A stretch of DNA of 64,000 nt from Prosthecobacter sp. SYSU 5D2. Lineage in GTDB: Bacteria > Verrucomicrobiota > Verrucomicrobiia > Verrucomicrobiales > Verrucomicrobiaceae. The DNA is taken from NCBI RefSeq assembly GCF_039655865.1, contig NZ_JBBYXL010000005.1:62001-126000 (forward strand), written 5' to 3'. The stretch's first letter is position 1. Every line of letters starts with the position of its first letter. Shown in pieces: positions 34,938 to 44,317 of this stretch. A program made the position numbers and the translations under genes. Under the pieces are notes generated by a model. It was not told where the DNA came from, ran no database searches, and saw only the letters and a list, made by a program, of their open reading frames with translations.

Positions 34938-35011
34938 ATTTTTTTGGGTCCGTTCTGCGGTTAAAGATTTTCCTATTGATGTATCGGTTTGGACACGTTT
35001 TATGCGTTTCT

Positions 35012-35041
35012 TATAGCGAAATTCATCTGAAATCCGCTATA
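35012..35041. promoter_or_regulatory. Inverted repeat, candidate operator 1
   Basis: Seven-base arms TATAGCG and CGCTATA separated by 16 nt, located 75 bp upstream of asnB and about 200 bp upstream of the PKS start. The arms and AT-rich setting suit a dimeric regulator site. No regulator gene is adjacent. Confidence 0.45.
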
Positions 35042-35169
35042 TTATCTCTTCGTCCGCCGTGAAAAGCACTCAGCAGACGGCCAAATATGTCCATGGATTC
35101 GTTTATATTGCCCATTCCACGAATAGCTTTTGCTGGAACATTAAAGCGCATTTCGGGCAGCTCGCACGA

Positions 35170-35187
35170 TTGAATTATTTAATTCAA
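35170..35187. promoter_or_regulatory. Perfect palindrome, candidate operator 2 for the PKS operon
   Basis: The 18-bp sequence TTGAATTATTTAATTCAA has 8-bp arms and a 2-bp centre. It is near the expected promoter position for the PKS gene (start 35238). Such a site often binds a TetR- or MarR-type dimer, which is inferred. Confidence 0.5.
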
Positions 35188-35237
35188 ACCGCGTCCCTTT
35201 AAATCTCCCCTCTTATCTACCCCCACGATTGAACTGC

Positions 35238-38200
35238 ATGCATAAAGAAGGAATTGCCATCATTGGTATCGGTTGCCGTTTCCCCGGCGGAATCAACGAC
35301 GTCGAAGCATTTTGGAAACTGTTGGCGGAGGGAAGGGATGCAGTATGCGAAGTTCCGGCTGACCGATGGAACATTGAACGGTTCTATGATGCGGAGCCGG
35401 GACTGGCTGGCAAATCCATCGCCAAACGCGGCGGATTTTTGGATAACATTGACCAGTATGATCCGCAGTTCTTCGGCATCTCCCCCCGCGAGGCCCCGTA
35501 TGTGGACCCGCAGCAGCGGCTGGTTTTGGAGACAGCCTGGGAGGCCATCGAAGATGCTGGCATTGTGCTGGATCTGGAAAAGGGCACCGACATCGGGGTG
35601 TATGTGGGCGTTTCCCACACGGACTACCAGGTCATCCAGGGCACGCCATTTGATTCCGCCGGCATCGGCGCGCACTCCTCCACCGGCAGCGCGCATTCCA
35701 TCGCGGCTAACCGCATTTCGTACTCTCTGAACCTGACCGGCCCCAGCGTGGCCATGGACACCGCCTGCTCCTCTGCACTGACGGCAGTACATGCGGCCTG
35801 TGAATACATCTGGACCGGGCGCGGCCATACGGCCCTGGCCGGCGGCGTGACGGTGATGATCACCCCAGGCGGCTTCATCGGCTTTTCCCAGGCTTCCATG
35901 CTGTCCCCGGACGGCATGTGCAAAGCCTTCGATGCGGATGCCAATGGCTTCGTGCGTGCCGAAGGTGCAGGCATGGTCATGCTGAAAAGCCTGTCCAAAG
36001 CGATTGCAGATGGCGACCCGATCCAGGGCGTCATTCTCGGCACCTCCACCAACCAGGACGGCCACACCAACGGCATCTCTTTGCCGAGCCCCGAAGCCCA
36101 GGCGCGTCTCGTCAAGGACGCCTGCATTGATGCTGGCATCAGCCCTAGCGAGGTCGGATATATCGAAGCCCACGGCACCGGTACCGCCGTCGGTGATCCG
36201 ATTGAGGCCACCGCCCTTTCCGAGGCCCTGTGCGCCGACCGCGCGGAGGATCTGCCTTTGGCCATGGGATCCGTCAAAACCAACCTCGGCCACATGGAAA
36301 CCGCCGCCGGCGTGGCCGGTCTGGTCAAGGCGCTTCTGGTACTGAAGCACGGCAAGATCCCGCCGAGCCTGCACTACAAGACGCCGAATCCGCACATTGA
36401 TTTTAAGGCGCTGAAACTGCGCATCCCGACGGAGATGGAAGACTTCCCGGAAAGCTATGCCGTGCGCATGGCCGGGGTGAACTCCTTCGGTTTTGGCGGA
36501 GCCAATTCCCACGTCATCGTCGCGGAAGCGCCTAACAAACCGCATGTCAAGCTGCCTGCCTCCGCCTTCGAGCGCCCGTGGCCGCTGGTGCTTTCCGCCC
36601 GCTCCGAAGAGGCGCTGAAGGCCACTGCTTTCCGCCTCTCCACGTGGCTGGAAGATCATGAAAAATCCAACGGCACCTCACCGGTGCTGCCGGACCTTTG
36701 TTATACCCTCGGCGCACGCCGCAACCATCATCAGCATCGCCTGACGATGGTTGCCCGCACGTCTCATGAGGCCATTGCCACATTGAATGCCTTTGGTGTC
36801 GGGCAGGAAGTTCCCAGCGTGCGCAGCGGCTTCTCCCCGCGCCGTGAAAAACCCGCCCGTGTGGGCTTCGTCATGAGCGGCCAGGGCCCCCAGTGGTGGG
36901 GCATGGGCCGCGAGCTGATGAAACATGAGCCGGTCTTCCGCAATGCCATGGAAACCTGCGCCGAGGCGCTGAAGCCTTGGACAAAATTCTCGCTGCTGGA
37001 GGAACTTGCCCGCGATGAAAAGGATTCGCGGATGAGCCAGACCGAGGTGGGCCAGCCAGCCATTTTCGCCATGCAGGTTTCCCTTTCCGAGCTATGGAAA
37101 TCCTGGGGTGTGCAGCCGGACGCCATCGTCGGCCACAGTGTGGGTGAAATCGCCGCCGCCTGTGTGGCCGGTGTGCTCAGCCTGGAAGAGGGTGCCAAAG
37201 TGATTGCCCTGCGTGCGCGTTTCATGAACGAATGCGCCCGTGGAGCCGGCACGATGCTGGCCGTGGGTCTGGATGAAGACGCCGCCCTCGCCGCCATCGC
37301 CAAGCATGACCGTGTGGTCAGCATCGCCGCCTTCAACGGCCCGCGTTCCCTGACACTCTCCGGTCCAAAACCCGCCCTCGAAGCTATCCAGGCTGACCTG
37401 GAGGCGGACAATGTTTTCGCCCGCTTTGTGCGTGTGGACCACCCCTTCCATCATGCTTACATGCAGCCTGCTGCAGATGAGCTGGTGGCCGCGCTGAAAG
37501 ACCTGAAACCACGTGAAGAAACGGTGCCGTTTTTCAGCACTGTCACCGGGACCAAAATCTCCGGTACCGAATGCGATGCCGGCCACTGGGGCCGTGGCAT
37601 CCGCCAGGCGGTGATGTTTGCACCCGCCGTGGATGCACTGGCTGATTTCGGTGTGGATGTGTGGCTGGAAATCACCGCGCACCCTGCCCTTTCCCTCTCC
37701 ATTCAGGAATGCCTCGGCGCCCGCGGCATGAAGGCCCCCGTCGTGGCCTCCGCACGTCGTGACCGCGAGCATGAAGCCATGCTGGAAGCGGCACTGGAGC
37801 TTCACCGCGCCTGCGTGGACCTGGACTTCAAGGGCATGACGCCCTCCCGCCATCAGCTTTCCCTGCCCACCTATGCCTGGGACAAAGCCCGCTGGTGGAA
37901 TGAATCTCCTGATTGGCGCGAAGGCCGTCTGGGTGCCGGAGGCAAAGGCCTGCTGGACATCCGCCTGCCACGCGCCACCCCGACGTGGATCGCCCGCCTG
38001 GATAACCGCCACATGGCCTTCCTGAAAGATCACAAAGTGGACAGCCACGTCATTTTCCCTGGGGCTGGTTTTGTGGAGCTCATCCTGGAAGCCGGCGCGC
38101 AGTACTTTGAAGGCCGTCCGTTCGCCGTTGAAGACTTTGAAATTCGCAAGCCTCTCATCCTCACGGAAAACCCGTCCGGCGTGGTGCTGGAAGTGACGTA

Positions 38201-41200
38201 TGAGCCGAACGAGCGCACCTTCACCATCCAAAGCAAATTTGACCAAGGCGCTGCCTGGTCTGTGCACGTGGTCGGGTCCATGCGCGGCGAGCGCACCGAG
38301 TCCAATTTCAATTCCACCACCTGGGAAGGCGCCACCGACGGCCTCACCTCACTGGACGTGACGGACTTCTATCAGCACATGAGCGACCTCGGTCTGCGCT
38401 ATGGCGATGAGTTCCGCCCGGTGCGCGAGCTTTGGGCCGCTGGTGGCAAGGCCGCCGGGAAAGTCTCGCTATCGGAAAACATCGCGCATCGTGCCGGTGA
38501 ATACTGCCTGCATCCGGTGCTGCTGGATGGTGCCCTGCACACCTTCTCCGCCGGATCCAAAACGGTGGAAGACCGCAAGGCCAAGATGAAGCTGCCTGTG
38601 CGCTTTGGCCGCATCCTCTTCCTCAAATCCCCCGGTGCCGTCACCCATGTGCAGGCCAAGGTGGTGCAGTTCAATGAGGAGTTCATCGAAGGCAACATCG
38701 GTCTCTATGACGCTTCCGGCCAGCCCTGCGTCCTGGTGGACGGATTCCGCGCCATCAGCATGGCCGCTGCCCGCCGCGCCGGAACCACCGGCACTCGCGA
38801 TCTCCTTTATCACGTGGACTGGGAGCGCACCGCCACAGCAGGCACTCCTGCCCCGCTGGCTCCCGTGCCGCTGGAGGAGCTTAAACAGGCTGCGCAGAAG
38901 ACATTGGAAGAAGTCATCTCCGTCCGTGGCAAGGCCAAACTGGAGGCCACCATGGCCGCCGAAGACGACCTCGCCGCCGCCCAGATTGCCCAGGGTCTCA
39001 GCCAGATGGCTGAAGGGCTGAAGGACAAGGATGTCTGGACCGTGGAGACCCTCAAGGTCGCTGAGCCGATGCGCCGCGTTTACAAACATCTGGTTAACGA
39101 TCTGGCCAATCGCGGCCTGCTGGAAGCCAAAGGCGACGGCCACGTGCCGACCGCCAAGTTTGCCGCAGCCGCCGAATCCGCCACAGCGGAACTGAACAAG
39201 TTCATCTCGCTGCATCCCGGCCACCTGCCGGAAGGCATGCTCTGCACCATCACCTGCGCCGAACTTGGCCCGATTCTTCGGGGCGAAAAAGACGCGGTCC
39301 AGGTGCTCTTTGGCGGCTCCAACAGCGACCTGCTGGACCAGTTTTATGGTGACGGCCTGCTTTCCAGCCACTGGATGGCTGCCATCACCAGCGCGGTGAA
39401 TGAAGCCGCCCGCAAGCTGCCGGAAGGGCGCGGTCTGCGCATCCTGGAAGTGGGTGCCGGTACCGCCGGTCTCAGCTCCTACCTGCTGCCGCTGCTGCCA
39501 CGCGGCCTGCATTCTTATACGTTTACTGACGTCTCCGCCGGGTTCTTCTCCCTGGCCGGACAGAAGCTGGCGGCTTTCCCGGAAGTCGAATACAAGGTCT
39601 TCAACCTGGAACAATCCGGCCTCAACCAGGGCTTCGACGCAGACAGCTACGACCTCGTCATCGGCACCAACGTCATCCATGCCGTGGCCGATGTGCGCGC
39701 CACATTGGGCTATATTCACGAACTGCTCAAACCCGGCGGCAGCCTCGTCTTCATGGACGTGGCCACACCTCAGCTCTGGACGGAATCCGTCTTCGGCCTC
39801 ACCAGCGGCTGGTGGCATCTGACCGACCGCGAGTTGCGCCCGGATCAGCCCCTCATGCAGCGCCCGCAGTGGGAGTCTGCCATGAAAGAAGCGGGCTTCG
39901 CCGAAACGACCTCCATCCCCGGTCTTACCGGACCGCGCGGCGGGGAAGGCCAGATCGGCCTCTTTGGCCGCAAAGCCTGGACGGAAGCCGTTTCCGCTCC
40001 GGCGGCCGCCGAACCAACGATTGAACAAACACCCGCCCAGTCCTGGCTCATTTTTGCCGACAATGGCGGCCTCGGCGACAAGCTCGCTGCCCAGCTCAGC
40101 AGCAGCGGGACGCGCGTACGCATCGCCCGTCGTGGCGCCAAGTATGCGGTCAAGGGCGATGAATACACCCTGCGTGCCGATACGCCGGAAGACTGGATGA
40201 ACCTGGTCACGTCCTATGCAGACGATGCACCGCCGGACCGCATGACCTACCTTTGGTCCCTGGATGAACCGGCCGGCAAAGGCGAAGGCGACGCCGCCCT
40301 CATGGGCATTGACGCGCTTCTGCACTTGACGCAGGCCATCGAGAACACCACGCCGGCGGCCAAGCTGCGCATGGACCTCATCACCCGCGGTGCCCAGCCT
40401 GCGGGCCAGCGCATGGGCCTGACCAACGTCGCCCAGGCACCATCCATCGGTGTCTTCCGCGTGATCCTCAGCGAGCATCCTAACTTCGCCTGCCGTGGCC
40501 TGGACCTTCCGCCGGAAAATGCCGATGCGGATATCGCCATCCTTTGGCGCGAGCTGCATGAGGAGCACGGTGAGCGCGAGATCGCCATCCGTGGCGAAGC
40601 CCGGTATGTGCAGCGCATCAAGCGCGGCCTGCCCGTGCAGGAAACCACGCTGGACCGCAACATCCCCCTACGCCTGGAATCCCGCGAACGCGGCATGCTG
40701 GACACGCTGAAGCTGACCGCATTCTCCATGCCCGTCTGTGGTGACGGTGAAGTGCTCATCGAAGTGAAAGCCGCCGGCATGAACTTCCGCGACGTGCTCA
40801 AAGCCCTCGCCCTTTATCCGGCGGAAACACCCGATGCCCGCATCTTTGGTGACGAAGTGGGCGGTATCGTGGTCGCCGCTGGCAAGGACATCAAACACGT
40901 CGCCGTCGGTGACCGTGTCTTTGGTTTGGCCGTCTATGGCCTGTCCACCCACACCCTCGCCCGTGGTGGCGATGTGGTGAAGATTCCGGAAGGACTGTCC
41001 TTTGAAGATGCGGCCACCATTCCTGTGGTCTTCATGACCTCCTGGCACGCTCTGAACAATGTGGCCCGCATGCGCAAGGGCGAGAAGGTCCTCATCCACG
41101 CCGGAGCCGGTGGTGTCGGCATGTCCGCCATCCAGATCGCCCTGCATCTGGGTTGCGAAGTCATCGCCACCGCAGGCAGTGCCTCCAAGCGCACCCTGCT

Positions 41201-42947
41201 GAAGACTATGGGTGTGAAACACGTTGTTGATTCCCGCCGCGCCGACTTTGCCGACGCCGTCATGGAACTCACCAACCGCAAGGGTGTGGATGTGGTGCTC
41301 AATGCCCTCGCCGCTGAAGCCATCCCGATGGGCCTTTCCTGCCTGTCCGAGTTTGGCCGTTTCATCGAGATCGGCAAACGCGACATTTATTCCAACTCGC
41401 GCATTCCTCTGTGGCACTTGCGCAAGAACGCCTCCTTCCACGTCATCGCCATGGATGCCGTCTTTGGCGGAGACGAGGAACTGACACGCAATTTGTTAGG
41501 CGAAGTCGTGGAGCTGGTGGATAAAGGCGCTCTGCGTCCTCTGCCCTTCCGCGCTTATCCGGCCAGCCGTGTGGATGCCGCCTTCCGCCTCATGGCGGCT
41601 GGCAAGCACATCGGCAAAGTGGTGGTCACTTTTGCAGACGCCTTTATCAACCGGCGCGGCGAAGCTCCGCTGCCAGGCTTTGAAGTCAAAGCGGACGGCA
41701 CCTACCTCATCACCGGCGGTTTTGGCGGCTTCGGCCGTGTGCTGTCGGAGTGGCTGGTGGATTGCGGCGCACGCAACCTGGTTCTCGCCAGCCGCAGCGG
41801 TGCCTCTACGCCGGAAGCCAAAGATTTCTTGAAGTCCCTGGAAGCCAGAGGCGTCAACACGCAGATCGTCAAAGCAGACTCCGGCGAACCGGCGGACGTG
41901 ACGCGCATGCTTCAGGAAATCGAAGCCGCTGGTGTGCCGCTGAAAGGTGTCTTCCACCTGGCCATGGTCATTGATGATGCGCCAATGGGCGTGCTGAACC
42001 GTGAGCGCATGCGCACCGTTCTGGCCCCGAAAGCGCTCGGTGCCTGGATGCTGCATGAAGGCACGCTGGACCAGAACCTGGACTGCTTTGTCATGTTCTC
42101 CTCCATCTCCAGTGTCTTCGGCAATCCGGCCCAGAGCAACTACTCCGGTGCCAATGCCTTCCTGGATTCCCTGGCCCATCACCGCCGTGCGCTGGGCCTG
42201 CCCGCCCTGACCATCAACTGGGGCGTGCTGGGTGGCGAAGGTTACGTGGCCCGCAATGAAAAAGTGGCCGAGTTCCTGGCACGCCAGGGCACCTCCGCCA
42301 TCACTCCTGGCGAGGTCGTCTCGCTTCTGGAAACCTTCCTCAATGCTGGCTCCGCCCAGGTGGCCTCCATCCGCGTGGACTGGGCCAAATGGCGCCAGTC
42401 CTTCCGCGGTCTGCAGGAAAATCCGCTGCTGGAGCACATCTTCGCCTCCGGTGTGGAAAGCGCCGAATCCGGCGGCATGACCGGCGACTGGCGGGCCAAA
42501 ATTGACGCCGCTTCGGCGGATGATCGCGCGGGCATCATCGCCCAGGCGCTGCGGGAAGTCGTTGGCTCCGTGCTCCGCGTCAAAGCGGACAGCCTGCGCG
42601 ATGACCAGCCGCTGACGGATCTCGGGCTCGATTCCCTCATGGGCGTGGAGATTGAAAACCTCATCGAAAGCACCATCGGCGTGGCCCTGCCACCGACCAG
42701 CCTCATGCGTGCCCGCACCATCGGCCAGCTTGCCGCCCTCATCGGCGAGCATCTGGGCGGCGGCTCTTCCACAGGTGCAGCCAAGCCTGCGATTGCTCCG
42801 GCCGTTGTCGAGGCCCCCACCTCCGTGGACGAAGTGGATCTGGACGCCATCTCCGATGACGACATCGCCAGCCTGCTGGATGATGTGACAGCGGCTGAGG
42901 AAACCCCGGCTCCCGCTGCCAAGGCCGCACGCAAAGCCGGTGCCTGA
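35238..42947 (+). CDS. Highly reducing type I polyketide synthase (KS-AT-DH-cMT-ER-KR-ACP)
   Basis: A 2,569-residue multidomain synthase from ATG 35238 (a TTG at 35229 is alternative). Key residues: KS Cys177 (DTACSS) with EAHGTGT and KTNLGHMETAA; AT Ser634 (GHSVGE) with HPFHHAYM, nearer to the malonyl than the methylmalonyl motif; DH His932 and Asp1097 (HPVLLDGALHTF); C-methyltransferase SAM motif EVGAGTAGLSS at about 1404; ER Rossmann motif GAGGVGMSAIQI at about 1955; KR ITGGFGGFGR at about 2159 with Tyr2302; ACP Ser2466 (LGLDSLMGVEI). It iteratively makes a reduced, alpha-methylated acyl chain. There is no thioesterase; the chain stays on the ACP until transferred. The C-terminus ends with an acidic DLDAISDDDIASLLDD helix, possibly for docking. 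Confidence 0.95.
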   Translation: MHKEGIAIIGIGCRFPGGINDVEAFWKLLAEGRDAVCEVPADRWNIERFYDAEPGLAGKSIAKRGGFLDNIDQYDPQFFGISPREAPYVDPQQRLVLETAWEAIEDAGIVLDLEKGTDIGVYVGVSHTDYQVIQGTPFDSAGIGAHSSTGSAHSIAANRISYSLNLTGPSVAMDTACSSALTAVHAACEYIWTGRGHTALAGGVTVMITPGGFIGFSQASMLSPDGMCKAFDADANGFVRAEGAGMVMLKSLSKAIADGDPIQGVILGTSTNQDGHTNGISLPSPEAQARLVKDACIDAGISPSEVGYIEAHGTGTAVGDPIEATALSEALCADRAEDLPLAMGSVKTNLGHMETAAGVAGLVKALLVLKHGKIPPSLHYKTPNPHIDFKALKLRIPTEMEDFPESYAVRMAGVNSFGFGGANSHVIVAEAPNKPHVKLPASAFERPWPLVLSARSEEALKATAFRLSTWLEDHEKSNGTSPVLPDLCYTLGARRNHHQHRLTMVARTSHEAIATLNAFGVGQEVPSVRSGFSPRREKPARVGFVMSGQGPQWWGMGRELMKHEPVFRNAMETCAEALKPWTKFSLLEELARDEKDSRMSQTEVGQPAIFAMQVSLSELWKSWGVQPDAIVGHSVGEIAAACVAGVLSLEEGAKVIALRARFMNECARGAGTMLAVGLDEDAALAAIAKHDRVVSIAAFNGPRSLTLSGPKPALEAIQADLEADNVFARFVRVDHPFHHAYMQPAADELVAALKDLKPREETVPFFSTVTGTKISGTECDAGHWGRGIRQAVMFAPAVDALADFGVDVWLEITAHPALSLSIQECLGARGMKAPVVASARRDREHEAMLEAALELHRACVDLDFKGMTPSRHQLSLPTYAWDKARWWNESPDWREGRLGAGGKGLLDIRLPRATPTWIARLDNRHMAFLKDHKVDSHVIFPGAGFVELILEAGAQYFEGRPFAVEDFEIRKPLILTENPSGVVLEVTYEPNERTFTIQSKFDQGAAWSVHVVGSMRGERTESNFNSTTWEGATDGLTSLDVTDFYQHMSDLGLRYGDEFRPVRELWAAGGKAAGKVSLSENIAHRAGEYCLHPVLLDGALHTFSAGSKTVEDRKAKMKLPVRFGRILFLKSPGAVTHVQAKVVQFNEEFIEGNIGLYDASGQPCVLVDGFRAISMAAARRAGTTGTRDLLYHVDWERTATAGTPAPLAPVPLEELKQAAQKTLEEVISVRGKAKLEATMAAEDDLAAAQIAQGLSQMAEGLKDKDVWTVETLKVAEPMRRVYKHLVNDLANRGLLEAKGDGHVPTAKFAAAAESATAELNKFISLHPGHLPEGMLCTITCAELGPILRGEKDAVQVLFGGSNSDLLDQFYGDGLLSSHWMAAITSAVNEAARKLPEGRGLRILEVGAGTAGLSSYLLPLLPRGLHSYTFTDVSAGFFSLAGQKLAAFPEVEYKVFNLEQSGLNQGFDADSYDLVIGTNVIHAVADVRATLGYIHELLKPGGSLVFMDVATPQLWTESVFGLTSGWWHLTDRELRPDQPLMQRPQWESAMKEAGFAETTSIPGLTGPRGGEGQIGLFGRKAWTEAVSAPAAAEPTIEQTPAQSWLIFADNGGLGDKLAAQLSSSGTRVRIARRGAKYAVKGDEYTLRADTPEDWMNLVTSYADDAPPDRMTYLWSLDEPAGKGEGDAALMGIDALLHLTQAIENTTPAAKLRMDLITRGAQPAGQRMGLTNVAQAPSIGVFRVILSEHPNFACRGLDLPPENADADIAILWRELHEEHGEREIAIRGEARYVQRIKRGLPVQETTLDRNIPLRLESRERGMLDTLKLTAFSMPVCGDGEVLIEVKAAGMNFRDVLKALALYPAETPDARIFGDEVGGIVVAAGKDIKHVAVGDRVFGLAVYGLSTHTLARGGDVVKIPEGLSFEDAATIPVVFMTSWHALNNVARMRKGEKVLIHAGAGGVGMSAIQIALHLGCEVIATAGSASKRTLLKTMGVKHVVDSRRADFADAVMELTNRKGVDVVLNALAAEAIPMGLSCLSEFGRFIEIGKRDIYSNSRIPLWHLRKNASFHVIAMDAVFGGDEELTRNLLGEVVELVDKGALRPLPFRAYPASRVDAAFRLMAAGKHIGKVVVTFADAFINRRGEAPLPGFEVKADGTYLITGGFGGFGRVLSEWLVDCGARNLVLASRSGASTPEAKDFLKSLEARGVNTQIVKADSGEPADVTRMLQEIEAAGVPLKGVFHLAMVIDDAPMGVLNRERMRTVLAPKALGAWMLHEGTLDQNLDCFVMFSSISSVFGNPAQSNYSGANAFLDSLAHHRRALGLPALTINWGVLGGEGYVARNEKVAEFLARQGTSAITPGEVVSLLETFLNAGSAQVASIRVDWAKWRQSFRGLQENPLLEHIFASGVESAESGGMTGDWRAKIDAASADDRAGIIAQALREVVGSVLRVKADSLRDDQPLTDLGLDSLMGVEIENLIESTIGVALPPTSLMRARTIGQLAALIGEHLGGGSSTGAAKPAIAPAVVEAPTSVDEVDLDAISDDDIASLLDDVTAAEETPAPAAKAARKAGA

Positions 42948-42964
42948 GCCGATGTCATTGAAAA

Positions 42965-44317
42965 ATGTCCCAAGACCTCCGAGCCAACCTCAAACAGTGG
43001 CTGGCCAGCGGCGAAATCCGCCTCCAGCCACTGAGCCTGCCCCAGCGTGAGCTGTGGGAAACCTCCCCCATCGCCCCCGGCGACATCGGCAATCACATCT
43101 GTGCTTTCATCGAGGTGAAAGGCAACATCACCGCCGAGGACTGCCGTGAGGCCATCCGCTTGGTGGTGGAGCGCCAGGAGGTCCTGCGGCTGTCTTTTCT
43201 CCCTGGCAAGGAGCAGCCCTTCCAGATGATCCGCAAGACCGGCACCGTCGTGATGAATTATCGTGAGCTGACGCCGGAACAGTGCTCCAAAGAAGGTTTG
43301 GAAGAGGTGATGAAGGAGATCTTCAACCAGCCCTTCGACATGCTGCGCGGCCCCCTTTACCGGGTGGAGATGCTTCAGCGTGGACCGGGGGAACTGGTGC
43401 TCGTATTTGCCATCCACCATGCCATTGCCGATGGCTGGACCCTGGGCGTCTTTGTCCAAGAGCTGGCCGGGGCGTATATCCAGAACAAGATGAACGGCGG
43501 GGGCTCCCTGCCGGAGGTGGAGATGTCTTATACCGCCTGGGCCGCTGCGGAACGCGCCACCTGGCAGCCGGCGGAGATTGAATCCAGAACCGTATTCTGG
43601 CAAAAGCATCTCGCTGACACCGTCCGCCTCTGGGACCGTCCTGCCGATCCCAGCCAGCGGGCCGGCAAGCTGACCTATTGGGCCGCCAGCATCCCGCCAG
43701 AACTGGTGCGTGAAATCCGTGCCGTGGCCAAGACTACCGGCACCACTCTTTTTAACACCTTGCTCACCGCCTTTCAGGCCACCCTGGCCCAGTGGACCGG
43801 CAAGACGGACATCGTCGTCGGTACGCCCGTGGCCAACCGCACACGCCAGCAGGCCAAGGAAACCATGGGCTACTTTGCCGGAGTCGTGCCGCTGCGCGGG
43901 AAAGTGGATGCCTCCCAGACCTTTGCTGCCGCCGCCCGTGCCGTACAGGAGACCAGCATGGACTGCTTCGCCCAGGCCATGCCCTTTGCCGAGCTGGCCA
44001 AGGCGCTCGGCATCTGTCAAGAGGAAGGCCACAACCCCATTTTTGATGTCCGTTTTGCCCTGCAAAATCATCCGGTGCCGGACATCACCCTGCCCAGCCT
44101 GTCCTTTAAACTGCGCATGCGCTCCACCGGCACCGCCCGCTTTGATCTCGCCTGTGAAATCACCGAGGATGGGGATGAATTTGAGATCGTCTGGCTTTAC
44201 CGCCCCTCTCTTTTCCTGCCGGAAGATGTGCAGGAATTGAACCGGCGATACCAGACCCTGCTGGAAAACGTATCCCGTTCACCCCATAGTCCGCTTTCCG
44301 CCGCCATGGCCTGTTGA
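42965..44317 (+). CDS. Stand-alone condensation-domain acyltransferase
   Basis: A 450-residue protein that is a single condensation (C) domain, like PapA5 or NRPS C domains. The catalytic motif is HHAIADGWT (His151, His152, Asp156). Other C-domain landmarks are LSLPQRELWETSP, VVERQEVLRLSF, NTLLTAFQATLAQWTGKTDI and VVGTPVANRTRQQA. It lacks adenylation and carrier domains. It lies 17 bp after the PKS stop, so it is a strong candidate to take the chain from the PKS ACP and form an ester or amide with an unknown acceptor, acting as the release step (inference). It is translationally coupled to the desaturase gene (TGATG). Confidence 0.9.
   Translation: MSQDLRANLKQWLASGEIRLQPLSLPQRELWETSPIAPGDIGNHICAFIEVKGNITAEDCREAIRLVVERQEVLRLSFLPGKEQPFQMIRKTGTVVMNYRELTPEQCSKEGLEEVMKEIFNQPFDMLRGPLYRVEMLQRGPGELVLVFAIHHAIADGWTLGVFVQELAGAYIQNKMNGGGSLPEVEMSYTAWAAAERATWQPAEIESRTVFWQKHLADTVRLWDRPADPSQRAGKLTYWAASIPPELVREIRAVAKTTGTTLFNTLLTAFQATLAQWTGKTDIVVGTPVANRTRQQAKETMGYFAGVVPLRGKVDASQTFAAAARAVQETSMDCFAQAMPFAELAKALGICQEEGHNPIFDVRFALQNHPVPDITLPSLSFKLRMRSTGTARFDLACEITEDGDEFEIVWLYRPSLFLPEDVQELNRRYQTLLENVSRSPHSPLSAAMAC

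Larger units (their letters stand above)
34938..35237. promoter_or_regulatory. AT-rich divergent promoter region between asnB and the PKS gene
   Basis: A 300-bp AT-rich intergenic stretch in an otherwise GC-rich region, with no gene. It contains two dyads: TATAGCG/CGCTATA arms at 35012-35018 and 35035-35041 (16-nt spacer), and a perfect 8-bp arm palindrome TTGAATTA-TT-TAATTCAA at 35170-35187. The second is 50 bp upstream of the PKS ATG. No clear Shine-Dalgarno precedes either start. Low GC and divergent starts point to a shared control region. Confidence 0.7.

Noticed and set aside
38469-40568. A 699-codon minus-strand open frame opposite the PKS, plus similar ones at 35217-36659, 37092-38267 and 41496-42752
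   Set aside because: All are mirror frames of a continuous PKS with in-order catalytic motifs and show no domain of their own.
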